A stretch of 13,478 bases of DNA, taken from contig JAQVPO010000009.1 in assembly GCA_028702015.1 (NCBI GenBank), positions 1 through 13,478 on the forward strand, in the 5' to 3' direction. Source of the stretch: Synergistaceae bacterium. Its GTDB lineage: Bacteria > Synergistota > Synergistia > Synergistales > Synergistaceae. This document shows, in pieces, positions 1-6,549 of this stretch. Under the pieces are notes generated by a model. It worked only from the letters and a program-made list of their open reading frames with translations, was not told the origin of the DNA and did no database searches. A program made the translations under genes and the position numbers. Within the stretch, counting starts at the first letter, position 1, and each line of letters opens with the position of its first letter.

Positions 1-225
1 CGTCCTGATATATACCTCCGCGCCCTCTATGGTATCGCATGTTATAAACTCCAGTCTGGAGTCCATGCCTATCTCCCATGAAAGCGGACGCTGGACCCTA
101 TTGACCCTGCATGCTACGACCCTGTCCTTTTTCGGGAAATCGGTTCTGACAAGAACATCCCTGGCTGTTATGGGGAAATCACTTTTTATCTCTTTCATAT
201 CATTAAAGCTTATCGTTATACTCAT
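1..225 (-). CDS. TGS-domain protein, probable nucleoside (uridine-type) kinase, N-terminal part only
   Basis: The gene runs off the left edge, so only its first 75 codons are visible. They start at an ATG (225-223) with a perfect AGGAGG core at 233-238, 7 bases upstream. Residues about 35-75 (VACRVNRVQRPLSWEIG, then DSRLEFI and EGAEVYIRT) have the shape of a TGS domain, the small ubiquitin-like fold found at the N terminus of threonyl-tRNA synthetases and of a family of roughly 550-residue P-loop nucleoside kinases. The arrangement 'VN...R.L..E' followed by 'EG...Y.R' fits the kinase family better than ThrRS, where an HS pair usually follows. The P-loop that would prove kinase function is outside the window, so the product name is an inference. 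The gene is preceded by a long non-coding gap and probably has its own promoter there. Confidence 0.6.
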   Translation of the reverse strand, partial: MSITISFNDMKEIKSDFPITARDVLVRTDFPKKDRVVACRVNRVQRPLSWEIGMDSRLEFITCDTIEGAEVYIRT

Positions 226-427
226 TTCTTGTCCTCCTCGTGAGGTCTGTTCCAACTTCAGATCCCTTCCGGAGCTTAAAGTTCGCAGCCGTATATAATC
301 ATATTGATTGACATTGATTTTTTATGTAAATCCAAACACAGAAGATCATCTAAACATATTATCATAAAAATCAGGATGCCGGTATTAAAAAAGGTATCAA
401 TTGAGGACCCTAAAAAGGAGCAGGTTA

Positions 428-482
428 TCAACTGAAAGGATCCGGTACCTTGAGAGCACCGGATCCTTTCAGTTGATTTTTT
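428..482 (+). terminator. Strong hairpin with T-run on the plus strand
   Basis: Perfect 19-bp arms (428-446 and 458-476, core ACTGAAAGGATCCGGT) surround an 11-base loop. Six T follow at 477-482, read on the plus strand. This is the textbook shape of a factor-independent terminator for plus-strand transcription. Read on the minus strand, the direction of both flanking genes, the hairpin is followed by TAACCTGCTCC and only then by a T5 run, so it is a poor intrinsic terminator for the PPIase gene. It could still act as a 3' end stabiliser or partial terminator for that messenger. The direction is the puzzling point. Confidence 0.7.
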
Positions 483-491
483 AAGTTGTTT

Positions 492-505
492 TGTGCCGAA
501 GCACA
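492..505 (-). other. Small UUCG-tetraloop hairpin just after the PPIase stop codon
   Basis: On the minus strand, TGTGC-TTCG-GCACA forms a 5-bp stem closed by C-G over a UUCG loop, one of the most stable RNA tetraloops. It starts 6 bases after the PPIase stop codon (512-514). No T-run follows, so it is not a terminator alone. It may work with the larger hairpin at 428-476 as the 3' end structure of the PPIase messenger. Confidence 0.45.
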
Positions 506-511
506 GATCGG

Positions 512-1069
512 CTATTTAACTGTCAGTTTTTCTATTACTACCTTTTTCAAAGGACGATCCCTTGAATCAGTAGAAACCTTGCCTATCTTTTCGACAACGT
601 CCATACCCTCTGACACATGTCCGAATATCGCATGCTTGCCGTCAAGCCACGGACAGGGGACAAGTGTAATGAAAAACTGCGATCCGCCGGTATCCGGCCC
701 TGAGTTCGCCATTGAAAGCATCCCCGGCCTGTCATGCTTCAGCCCTTTACCAAACTCATCCTTGATCTTGTAGCCCGGACCGCCCATCCCGGTACCTTGC
801 GGACAGCCCCCCTGGATCATGAAGTCCTCTATTACACGGTGGAAAATTATCCCGTCATAGTATTTTTTATTGATCAGATCCGTAAAATTCTTAACTGTTT
901 CAGGCGCAAGGTCATTGTAAAGTTCGATCTTGAATGTTCCCATTGACGTTTCAAAAACCGCTGTCTGGCGTTTTGCCGCTGCTTCGGCTGCAGAAGCAGG
1001 AGTGGCAGCGAGTGTCCTGATGAACAGAGATACTGCAACAAGCAATGTTAGTATGGCTATTATCTTCAT
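512..1069 (-). CDS. Exported cyclophilin-type peptidyl-prolyl cis-trans isomerase
   Basis: This 185-residue protein catalyses cis-trans isomerisation of peptide bonds before proline and so helps proteins fold outside the cytoplasm. Residues 1-27 are a signal peptide: MK, a hydrophobic stretch (IIAILTLLVAVSLFI), then a likely cleavage after ASA at 27. The rest is a complete short cyclophilin domain with the usual active-site blocks: FHRVI with Arg78, FMIQGG at 83-88, RPGMLSMA at 114-121, GSQFFI at 129-134 and WLDGKHAIFG at 141-150. I chose the ATG at 1069 because GGAGG lies 7 bases upstream and the signal peptide begins right there. An in-frame ATG 18 codons further up would put a polar segment before the signal. 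The protein is secreted to the periplasm; it may be soluble, since no lipobox cysteine is present. The 137-base gap to the upstream DUF2156 gene leaves room for its own promoter. Confidence 0.93.
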   Translation of the reverse strand: MKIIAILTLLVAVSLFIRTLAATPASAAEAAAKRQTAVFETSMGTFKIELYNDLAPETVKNFTDLINKKYYDGIIFHRVIEDFMIQGGCPQGTGMGGPGYKIKDEFGKGLKHDRPGMLSMANSGPDTGGSQFFITLVPCPWLDGKHAIFGHVSEGMDVVEKIGKVSTDSRDRPLKKVVIEKLTVK

Positions 1070-1206
1070 CGTTCTTCCTCCAATGTCATCTGATGTTATT
1101 CTTTGACCCGCAAATTTTAACATTTATATCTCTCCCAAGCCACCCTCAGGCACGCAAATATATATTACATATATCCTTTTATCCTGTGCCGCCCTTATCT
1201 GAGTTG

Positions 1207-2100
1207 TCAGAATTTGATCTTTACGCGATATTTCCTGACAAAATCCATAGGCATATATGACATTTTAGCTTCTCTGAGCCCAGGATCATTCATATCCTCT
1301 TCCCTGTTCACCACCGCAAGTTCAGGATGCTCCCCAAGCATGTGGCTCATAAATTCTTTGTTTATGACCTGATATGCCGCCCCATATTCGAGGCTCGCTT
1401 TCTCAAAGTGTACAAATATAGTATGGCAAGCAAGCTCTCCTATCGTGTAGGCCGCTATCTTTCCTGAAACTTCTATGATCCCTCCGACAAGGCGGGGGAT
1501 CTTATGCCAATTGCTGAGTATCCTGAGTATGCCGTGGTTTTCCTGAATCAGTCCTTTTTCTGCGCAGCCATTGTTTGCCTGGCACCATGAATGCTGGAAT
1601 TCCATCACGTGAGGGATAATCTCATCTGTTATCGGCTTGAAAAGATAATCGTAATTCTTGCGGAACTGGTTAACTCTGTTCCGTTTCCTCATATACCGGT
1701 TGCCTGGAAGAGCCGCCAGATCCCTTATGTCGTAAAGATATTCCCAGCTGCCCCTCATATCTTCAACTTTCATGCGATCCCCGAGCTGGAGCTTCCAAAT
1801 CGACATAAGCTTTTCCGGCACAAGCCAGAACTCCGGTTCTTTGCCGAATCTTTTTTCAATTGTTTCCGCCCAGTCATCCCGTTCCCATTGTCCAAGCGGA
1901 GCAAGGTTGTAATTACCTGGAACAGTCTGACGTATCCAAAGAAGAGATCCATTTTCTTCCTGAGCTGCCTGGTAGCCATAGTCCCGGGCCCATCCCCAAA
2001 GTATAGGGAAGCTGTAGTCTGAAGCCCTTTGTCCGGTTGTTATCCAGTAATGCTCAAAAAAGGCAATGTCTTCGATTTCAATATCACGAAATTCAAACAA
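1207..2100 (-). CDS. DUF2156 family protein (phosphatidylglycerol lysyltransferase C-terminal-like, GNAT fold)
   Basis: This 297-residue protein matches the family of stand-alone DUF2156 proteins, which resemble the catalytic half of MprF/LPG synthase, the enzyme that transfers amino acids from aminoacyl-tRNA to a lipid. Supporting blocks are LPGNRYMRKRNRVNQF at about 131-146 and NREEDMNDPGLREAK near 265-279, the latter being the most conserved part of the family. There are no membrane segments, so it lacks the flippase half of MprF and should be cytoplasmic. Its substrate is unknown. The start is a TTG at 2098-2100 with GGAGG at 2111-2115, a 10-base spacing; there is no nearby in-frame ATG with a better site. 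It is divergent from the TPR gene and shares the promoter region 2101-2228. Family membership is fairly sure; the reaction is not. Confidence 0.85.
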   Translation of the reverse strand: MFEFRDIEIEDIAFFEHYWITTGQRASDYSFPILWGWARDYGYQAAQEENGSLLWIRQTVPGNYNLAPLGQWERDDWAETIEKRFGKEPEFWLVPEKLMSIWKLQLGDRMKVEDMRGSWEYLYDIRDLAALPGNRYMRKRNRVNQFRKNYDYLFKPITDEIIPHVMEFQHSWCQANNGCAEKGLIQENHGILRILSNWHKIPRLVGGIIEVSGKIAAYTIGELACHTIFVHFEKASLEYGAAYQVINKEFMSHMLGEHPELAVVNREEDMNDPGLREAKMSYMPMDFVRKYRVKIKF

Positions 2101-2134
2101 GAAATAAATACCTCCGTTCTATATACTTTTAAAG

Positions 2135-2162
2135 ATTAAACCCCTTCTGCTATTTTTGCCAA
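2135..2162 (-). promoter_or_regulatory. Candidate promoter for the DUF2156 gene
   Basis: Read on the minus strand there is TTGGCA (2157-2162), a 16-base spacer and TTTAAT (2135-2140). This is a plausible -35/-10 pair placed about 35 bases before the TTG start. The -35 box lies inside the dyad at 2142-2173. Confidence 0.4.
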
Positions 2163-2173
2163 TAGCAAAAGGG
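2142..2173. repeat. Inverted repeat in the divergent promoter region, possible operator
   Basis: CCCTT-C-TGCTATT, a 6-base centre TTTGCC, then AATAGCA-A-AAGGG gives 13-bp arms with a single mismatch. It covers the candidate -35 box of the minus-strand promoter and lies just upstream of the plus-strand extended -10 (2182-2190), so a bound regulator could control both genes. No T-run follows on either strand, which argues against a terminator. The regulator is not identifiable from this window. Confidence 0.5.
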
Positions 2174-2181
2174 CGTATATC

Positions 2182-2190
2182 TGCTACAAT
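2182..2190 (+). promoter_or_regulatory. Candidate extended -10 for the TPR gene
   Basis: TGCTACAAT matches the TGnTATAAT extended -10 pattern with one change. It would place the transcription start near 2197, about 30 bases before the TTG start at 2229. No good -35 lies 16-18 bases upstream, which is common for extended -10 promoters. Confidence 0.35.
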
Positions 2191-2228
2191 TTTGTTGCTG
2201 CAATAAATAATGAAAAGGATAGATCAAT

Positions 2229-3491
2229 TTGACAAACAACAACTGCGGAAACAATGAAGAAAAATGCCCTGAGATAGTTCCGGAAGAACAGACAGGGATG
2301 ACACAGGAAGAACAGGATTGGGGCCTGAAAAAAGAACCGCGCCCGCCTGTTCCTAGGTATGTTTTTGGCGTCATCGCAGCATTAATACTGACTCTCTTCC
2401 TCGGAGGAAGTTTTTGGTATTACCGTACAAGCGTACTGCCTGAAAAATATTATCAGCGGGCTGCCTCTCAGTTCAAACATGAGAACTATGCGGAAGCCTA
2501 CCTGCTCTATGAAAAAGTACTGAAACTCAGGCCTGAACGCAAGAACATCCTGTACCAGATGGCACTTTGCCTTGAGAAAACCGGTAAAATTGATGAGGCT
2601 ATAAGGGATTACGAAAAACACCTTGAAACAATCCCCGGAGACGGGAAAGCACTTATAAGAATAGGATGGCTCTACACACAGAAAAACAACTTTGAAAAAG
2701 GCCTGCCCGCACTCAAAGAAGGAGCCGCCAAGCTAAAGGACCCGTACGCATGGGCCCTTCTAAGCGAAGCTGCAATAAAATCAAAAAACAGCGAGATGGC
2801 TGTTCAGGCTCTTTCTAAGCAAACTGAGCTTTTCAAAGAGCCCGAACAGGTCCTGACATGTTCGAAGATGCTTATGGACCTTGGGGCATGGAAAAATGCG
2901 CTTAAGGGATACGAAAGATTCTCGGCTCTTGCTCCAGATGACAGAAGGGGGATACACGGAGCAAATGCAGCAAAAACCATGCTGGGATGGCCGACAGACC
3001 CCAGCATAATAATAAAGCCGGGGCGGTCTATAGGAATGATAGAGATCGGTGACACAAAAGAAGAGGTAAAGAGTAAACTGGGCTCCCCGGAGGCAAAAGA
3101 ATTTCCGAAAGTCGGCGGAAAATCCATAATTTCAGAGGACTATGCAGAGATATGGACCTACAGTAAAACAATGCCTCAAAGGGGCCTGCGCATCATATTC
3201 ATCAACGGTAAGGTCCGAGAGGCAGAGACCAGGTCAGGAGAATACCGGACTGAAACAGGCCTGGGGCTGACAAATTTCCTGCTCTCCAAAAACGCAGACA
3301 GGCTTGAGCGAAGAAACGCAGAAGAAGGCAAGGCTGTTATGTGTCTTGTCAAAGGCGGCGGGCTTACTTTTTACGCAGCAGGGCTCAGCAGCGACGGCAC
3401 TGACGCAAAATACAGGAAGCTTCGCTTGCACAAGGGCAATTCTTCAATAGACGGCATAGAAGGTTTCAGCTTTCTTGATCTTTTCAACTAG
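2229..3491 (+). CDS. Membrane-anchored TPR protein with C-terminal SmpA/BamE-like region
   Basis: This 420-residue protein is the only plus-strand gene. Residues 1-40 are polar and acidic (cytoplasmic). Residues 44-65 (YVFGVIAALILTLFLGG then WYY) form one membrane helix. Residues about 70-245 are TPR-like helix pairs: YYQRAASQFKHENYAEAYLLYEK, then KNILYQMALCLEKTGKIDEAIRDYEK, then ALIRIGWLYTQKNNFEKGLPAL, followed by weaker repeats. Residues about 266-345 contain IGMIEIGDTKEEVKSKLGSP and later a LRIIFINGKVREAE strand, the pattern of SmpA/BamE-like folds. TPRs bind partner proteins and the topology puts them on the outer side of the inner membrane; a role in envelope assembly is an inference only. 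The start is TTG (2229-2231) with AAGGA at 2215-2219, 9 bases upstream; an ATG at 2210 is out of frame. No specific gene name is recognised. Confidence 0.85.
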   Translation: MTNNNCGNNEEKCPEIVPEEQTGMTQEEQDWGLKKEPRPPVPRYVFGVIAALILTLFLGGSFWYYRTSVLPEKYYQRAASQFKHENYAEAYLLYEKVLKLRPERKNILYQMALCLEKTGKIDEAIRDYEKHLETIPGDGKALIRIGWLYTQKNNFEKGLPALKEGAAKLKDPYAWALLSEAAIKSKNSEMAVQALSKQTELFKEPEQVLTCSKMLMDLGAWKNALKGYERFSALAPDDRRGIHGANAAKTMLGWPTDPSIIIKPGRSIGMIEIGDTKEEVKSKLGSPEAKEFPKVGGKSIISEDYAEIWTYSKTMPQRGLRIIFINGKVREAETRSGEYRTETGLGLTNFLLSKNADRLERRNAEEGKAVMCLVKGGGLTFYAAGLSSDGTDAKYRKLRLHKGNSSIDGIEGFSFLDLFN

Positions 3492-3509
3492 CCTTTATAT
3501 GTAAGACCG

Positions 3510-5885
3510 TTATTTTGAATTTAATATGCGAACTGCCTCCATGGCATCCTTGGCATAGTGATCGGCCCCTACATATTCAGCAAGCGGATCTGTAAGCACA
3601 GCTCCGCCGACTATGACTTTGACTCCGGGGCACTCTTTTCTCAGGAGATCTACAGTTGTCTTCATGCTTGAGACAGTGGTTGTCATTAGAGCACTCAATC
3701 CTACTATCCCTGCATCGTGTTCCTTTACTGCCTCGACTACTTTTTCAGGAGGTACGTCTTTTCCAAGATCTATCATCCTGAAGTTGTAATTTTCCATTAT
3801 TACTTTAACTATGTTTTTCCCAATGTCGTGGATATCACCGTGAACGGTCGCGATCACCATTTTTGCTCTCTCTTCAGATACGGACGTCCCTTCTCTGGCA
3901 ATGATACTTCTGAGCAGTTCAAAGGAGGCTTTTGCCGCTTCAGCTGACTTCATCAGCTGAGGAAGGAAGATAGCATGAGACTCATATTCTCTGCCGACCG
4001 AATCAAGAGACGGAATGATGTCATTCTCAATAATTTCCAGAGGTCCTTTTCCGGACAGGAGTACCTCGGTCGCTTTAACCGCTTCTGTCCTCAGTCCGAG
4101 TTTTATTGCCTGTGAGAGCGCCAATGGGCCCTCCATGCAGATATCTTTCTCAGGCTTCTTCTCTTCGGCTCCTGAATATTCCGCTATAAATCCCTCAGCC
4201 TGCGGGTCCTTGCCCATCAGCACTCTGAATGCAGCGATGGCTTGCCGCATGCCTTCGTCACCTGGATTCATTATCGGAGCATCAAGTCCCTGCATAAGCG
4301 CCATTGTAAGCATCGTTCTGTTTATTATAGGGCGGGAAGGCAAACCGAAAGATACATTGCTGACACCAAGTACGGTTTTCAGGCCAAGCTCTTCCCTCAC
4401 CATCCTGACAGCTCTTAGAGTTTCTCCTGCCTGTTCTTGCTGTGCGGAGACGGTCATTACGAGACAGTCAATAAGCACATCCTCCTTGGGGATGCCAAAT
4501 TTCTGTGCCTCTTCCATAATCGTACGCGCAATTCTGAGCCTGCCCTCGGCCGAAGAAGGTATCCCTTCGTCATCAAGAGTCAGTCCTAGTACAGCGGCAC
4601 CATATTTTTTTGCTATGGGCAGTATTTTTTGAAGCGATTCCTTTTTACCATTAACTGAGTTTATCAGGGGCTTGCCATTGTAGATCCTCGCTGCCTGCGA
4701 CAGAGCATTGGGGTCAGACGAATCAAGCTGCAGGGGAAGATCAACGACAGACTGTATTTCAATAACGGCTTTTTTCAGCATTTCTGGTTCGTCTATGTCA
4801 GGAAGTCCCATATTAACATCAAGGATATGTGCTCCCTGCTCCTGCTGGCGGATCGCTTCCTTAAGCACAAAATCCATGTCCTTGGCACGCAGCGCTGCCT
4901 GCAAGGTCTTTTTACCGGTGGGATTGAGGCGTTCCCCTATTATGACGGTATCATCTCCGAAGGAGACCGTTCTCGATGGCGTACATACCCCGGTTTTGCG
5001 GACAGATTTCTTTTTTCCTGGGACGACCCCTTCCAAACGTTCTTTCAGAAGCCTTATGTAACCAGGATCCGTTCCGCAGCATCCGCCTACTATGGTTGCT
5101 CCTTCTTCAACGAATTTTTTTATATGATCAGCAAACTCTTCAGCGGTAACATCATATCGGGCTGTGCCATTTTCAAAGAGAGGAAGTCCGGCATTCGGCT
5201 GTACCATAACAGGAATCGTACTTGAAGAAAGAATCCTCTGGACTATAGGGACAAGCTGCCGGGGGCCCAGAGAGCAGTTTACCCCCAGAGCATCGGCACC
5301 CAGAGCCTGCAGCGTAAGCACCATTGATTCGACAGTGGCCCCAAAGAAGGATGTTCCGTTTTCCTCAAAACTCATAGTCGCAAGCACCGGAAGATCAGAA
5401 TTTTCTTTTGCAGCTATCAGCGCCGCCTTCAGTTCATAAAGGTCGGTGAAGGTCTCAAGGAGTATAAGGTCAGCTCCTGCCTGGCTTCCTGCCCTTACTA
5501 TCTCAGAAAAAACCTCGACAGCCTCCTCAAAAGGAAGATCGCCTGTGGGCTGCAGCACCCGTCCGCATGGGCCAATATCCAATGCAGCATACTTACCTAT
5601 CCTGTTTGAAGCAGCCGTCTTGGCTATCTCTACAGCAGAAGAGACAAGATCAGCAAGCGGCCGTCCCGCTTGTTCAGCTTTGTACCTGTTGGCACCGAAA
5701 GTATTTGCAGATACAACGTCACATCCTGAATCGAAATATTCATCATGAATAGATCTTATGAGATCCGGAGCGGTAAGGTTTAGCAATTCAGGAATTTCTC
5801 CTCTTTTAAGGCCTCTTTTCTGGAGCATCGTTCCCATCGCTCCGTCAAAAATTATGGTCTCTCTGTCATTTATGCTAAATACCAC
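3510..5885 (-). CDS. metH: Cobalamin-dependent methionine synthase lacking the reactivation domain
   Basis: It transfers a methyl group from 5-methyl-tetrahydrofolate through cobalamin to homocysteine, giving methionine. Domains are in the usual order (numbered from the GTG at 5885). The homocysteine-binding barrel is about 10-285, with zinc ligands Cys204 (GVNCS) and Cys269-Cys270 (GGCCGT). The pterin/folate barrel is about 310-565 (GERLNPTGKK at its start). The B12 cap helices are about 590-665, and the B12 domain about 675-791 contains HGDIHDIGKN, where the second His (about 686) is the cobalt ligand of the DxHxxG motif. It ends there, without the roughly 330-residue AdoMet-binding reactivation module of E. 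coli MetH; that function is encoded by the overlapping gene upstream. The reading frame stays open to a GTG at 5912, but the GTG at 5885 has GAGGTG at 5892-5897 at good spacing, whereas the farther one has no visible ribosome site. Confidence 0.95.
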   Translation of the reverse strand: MVFSINDRETIIFDGAMGTMLQKRGLKRGEIPELLNLTAPDLIRSIHDEYFDSGCDVVSANTFGANRYKAEQAGRPLADLVSSAVEIAKTAASNRIGKYAALDIGPCGRVLQPTGDLPFEEAVEVFSEIVRAGSQAGADLILLETFTDLYELKAALIAAKENSDLPVLATMSFEENGTSFFGATVESMVLTLQALGADALGVNCSLGPRQLVPIVQRILSSSTIPVMVQPNAGLPLFENGTARYDVTAEEFADHIKKFVEEGATIVGGCCGTDPGYIRLLKERLEGVVPGKKKSVRKTGVCTPSRTVSFGDDTVIIGERLNPTGKKTLQAALRAKDMDFVLKEAIRQQEQGAHILDVNMGLPDIDEPEMLKKAVIEIQSVVDLPLQLDSSDPNALSQAARIYNGKPLINSVNGKKESLQKILPIAKKYGAAVLGLTLDDEGIPSSAEGRLRIARTIMEEAQKFGIPKEDVLIDCLVMTVSAQQEQAGETLRAVRMVREELGLKTVLGVSNVSFGLPSRPIINRTMLTMALMQGLDAPIMNPGDEGMRQAIAAFRVLMGKDPQAEGFIAEYSGAEEKKPEKDICMEGPLALSQAIKLGLRTEAVKATEVLLSGKGPLEIIENDIIPSLDSVGREYESHAIFLPQLMKSAEAAKASFELLRSIIAREGTSVSEERAKMVIATVHGDIHDIGKNIVKVIMENYNFRMIDLGKDVPPEKVVEAVKEHDAGIVGLSALMTTTVSSMKTTVDLLRKECPGVKVIVGGAVLTDPLAEYVGADHYAKDAMEAVRILNSK

Positions 5886-6549
5886 ACGATCCACCTCTTT
5901 TTTTGTATGCACAGCTTTCTTTCATATTACATAAAGCGCAGTTTCTGCCCCTGCGAGTTTTGCTCTCTGATATGCCGATCACAGCTGTGACAGACTTCAT
6001 AGGCACAAGCATATTCATTCCGGTAAGCTTCAGCCCTATCTTCCTCTCTGCATTGAGAGCAGAAATTATTTTCTGAGACTCCTCCAGCGGCACATCCCCA
6101 TATCCCGGGCTGAAGCGCATTCTAAGATATTCTTCAGGGAGTGCTGATTTGATGATCTCGCCTTCAGCGAGATCTGTCACCCTTTCTATTTCGGCTGAAG
6201 CACATGCATCAAGGATCACAGCATTTGACATATCCTCGGTCTGGGCCCGCCTGAGCAGTATATCTATACCGCTTCCCAGCGTCGCAGCCATAAGAGCTGC
6301 TTTTTTACACCCTCTGCAGACATCTGCTAGATCCCTGCCGCGGATATAAAAAGTATTGTCAAAAAGAATAGAGGAAGCATAGACTTCTATGTCAAAAAAT
6401 GCAAAAACCGACCTTGGCACAGAGGCTCTCTTGATCCTCATATACTGCTCACGGATCCTGCTCAAAAGGACAGATGTAATTTTATCTTCAGGTATGCCCA
6501 GTAATATTGCCGCTTCTTTTATTTCTGGAGAATTAAAATCTTCAGCCAC
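5875..6549 (-). CDS. Stand-alone methionine synthase reactivation (Met_synt_B12) domain protein
   Basis: This 224-residue protein corresponds to the C-terminal activation domain of long MetH enzymes. That domain binds AdoMet and re-methylates the inactive cob(II)alamin form after reduction. The diagnostic block is RFSPGYGDVPLEES at 145-158, followed by ERKIGLKLTGMNMLVP at 168-183 and KSVTAVIGIS at 185-194, matching the RxSPGYGD and 'P.KSV..iiG' motifs of the family. A comparable split is known from Thermotoga maritima. An additional feature is a cysteine-rich tail, Cys204, Cys207, Cys213 and Cys222, which could bind metal. The start is GTG (6547-6549) with GAGG 7 bases upstream. It overlaps metF by 8 bases and metH by 11, so its output is probably coupled to both. 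It acts in the cytoplasm as a partner of the adjacent MetH. Confidence 0.9.
   Translation of the reverse strand: MAEDFNSPEIKEAAILLGIPEDKITSVLLSRIREQYMRIKRASVPRSVFAFFDIEVYASSILFDNTFYIRGRDLADVCRGCKKAALMAATLGSGIDILLRRAQTEDMSNAVILDACASAEIERVTDLAEGEIIKSALPEEYLRMRFSPGYGDVPLEESQKIISALNAERKIGLKLTGMNMLVPMKSVTAVIGISESKTRRGRNCALCNMKESCAYKKRGGSCGI

Larger units (their letters stand above)
226..511. other. Non-coding gap between the exported PPIase and the TGS-domain gene
   Basis: This 286-base gap holds the leader of the TGS-domain gene on the left and two hairpins on the right: the strong one at 428-482 and a small one at 492-505. I see no coding frame with a ribosome binding site. A consensus TATAAT lies on the plus strand at 294-299 and a TTGACA at 308-313, but they are in the wrong order to form one promoter. 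On the minus strand there are AT-rich boxes around 293-303 (TATGAT and overlapping ATTATATA) that could serve the TGS gene, but no good -35 is at the right distance. Confidence 0.6.

Noticed and set aside
29..298. 89-codon plus-strand open frame at the left edge
   Set aside because: It lies antisense to the TGS-domain gene, which has a perfect ribosome site and a recognisable fold, and it has no good ribosome site.
308..313. TTGACA on the plus strand as -35 of a promoter for the terminator-associated RNA
   Set aside because: No -10 lies 15-19 bases downstream; the nearby TATAAT at 294-299 is upstream of it.
1070..1123. 18-codon N-terminal extension of the PPIase from an upstream ATG
   Set aside because: It would put a polar segment ahead of a clear signal peptide, and the downstream ATG has a better ribosome site. 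A GGGAGA near the upstream ATG keeps it faintly possible.
1070..1206. Terminator after the DUF2156 gene
   Set aside because: Only short AT-rich partial palindromes are present, with no stable GC stem followed by a T-run.
1045..1260. Plus-strand frame spanning the PPIase-DUF2156 gap
   Set aside because: It overlaps both real genes antisense, its product is a low-information hydrophobic string, and no ribosome site is seen.
4015..4632. Long plus-strand open frame opposite metH
   Set aside because: It is serine- and proline-rich shadow coding produced by the codon pattern of metH on the other strand, with no ribosome site or recognisable domain.
5886..5912. Nine-codon longer metH from a GTG at 5912
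   Set aside because: No ribosome site precedes that GTG, while GAGGTG within the extension is well placed for the GTG at 5885.
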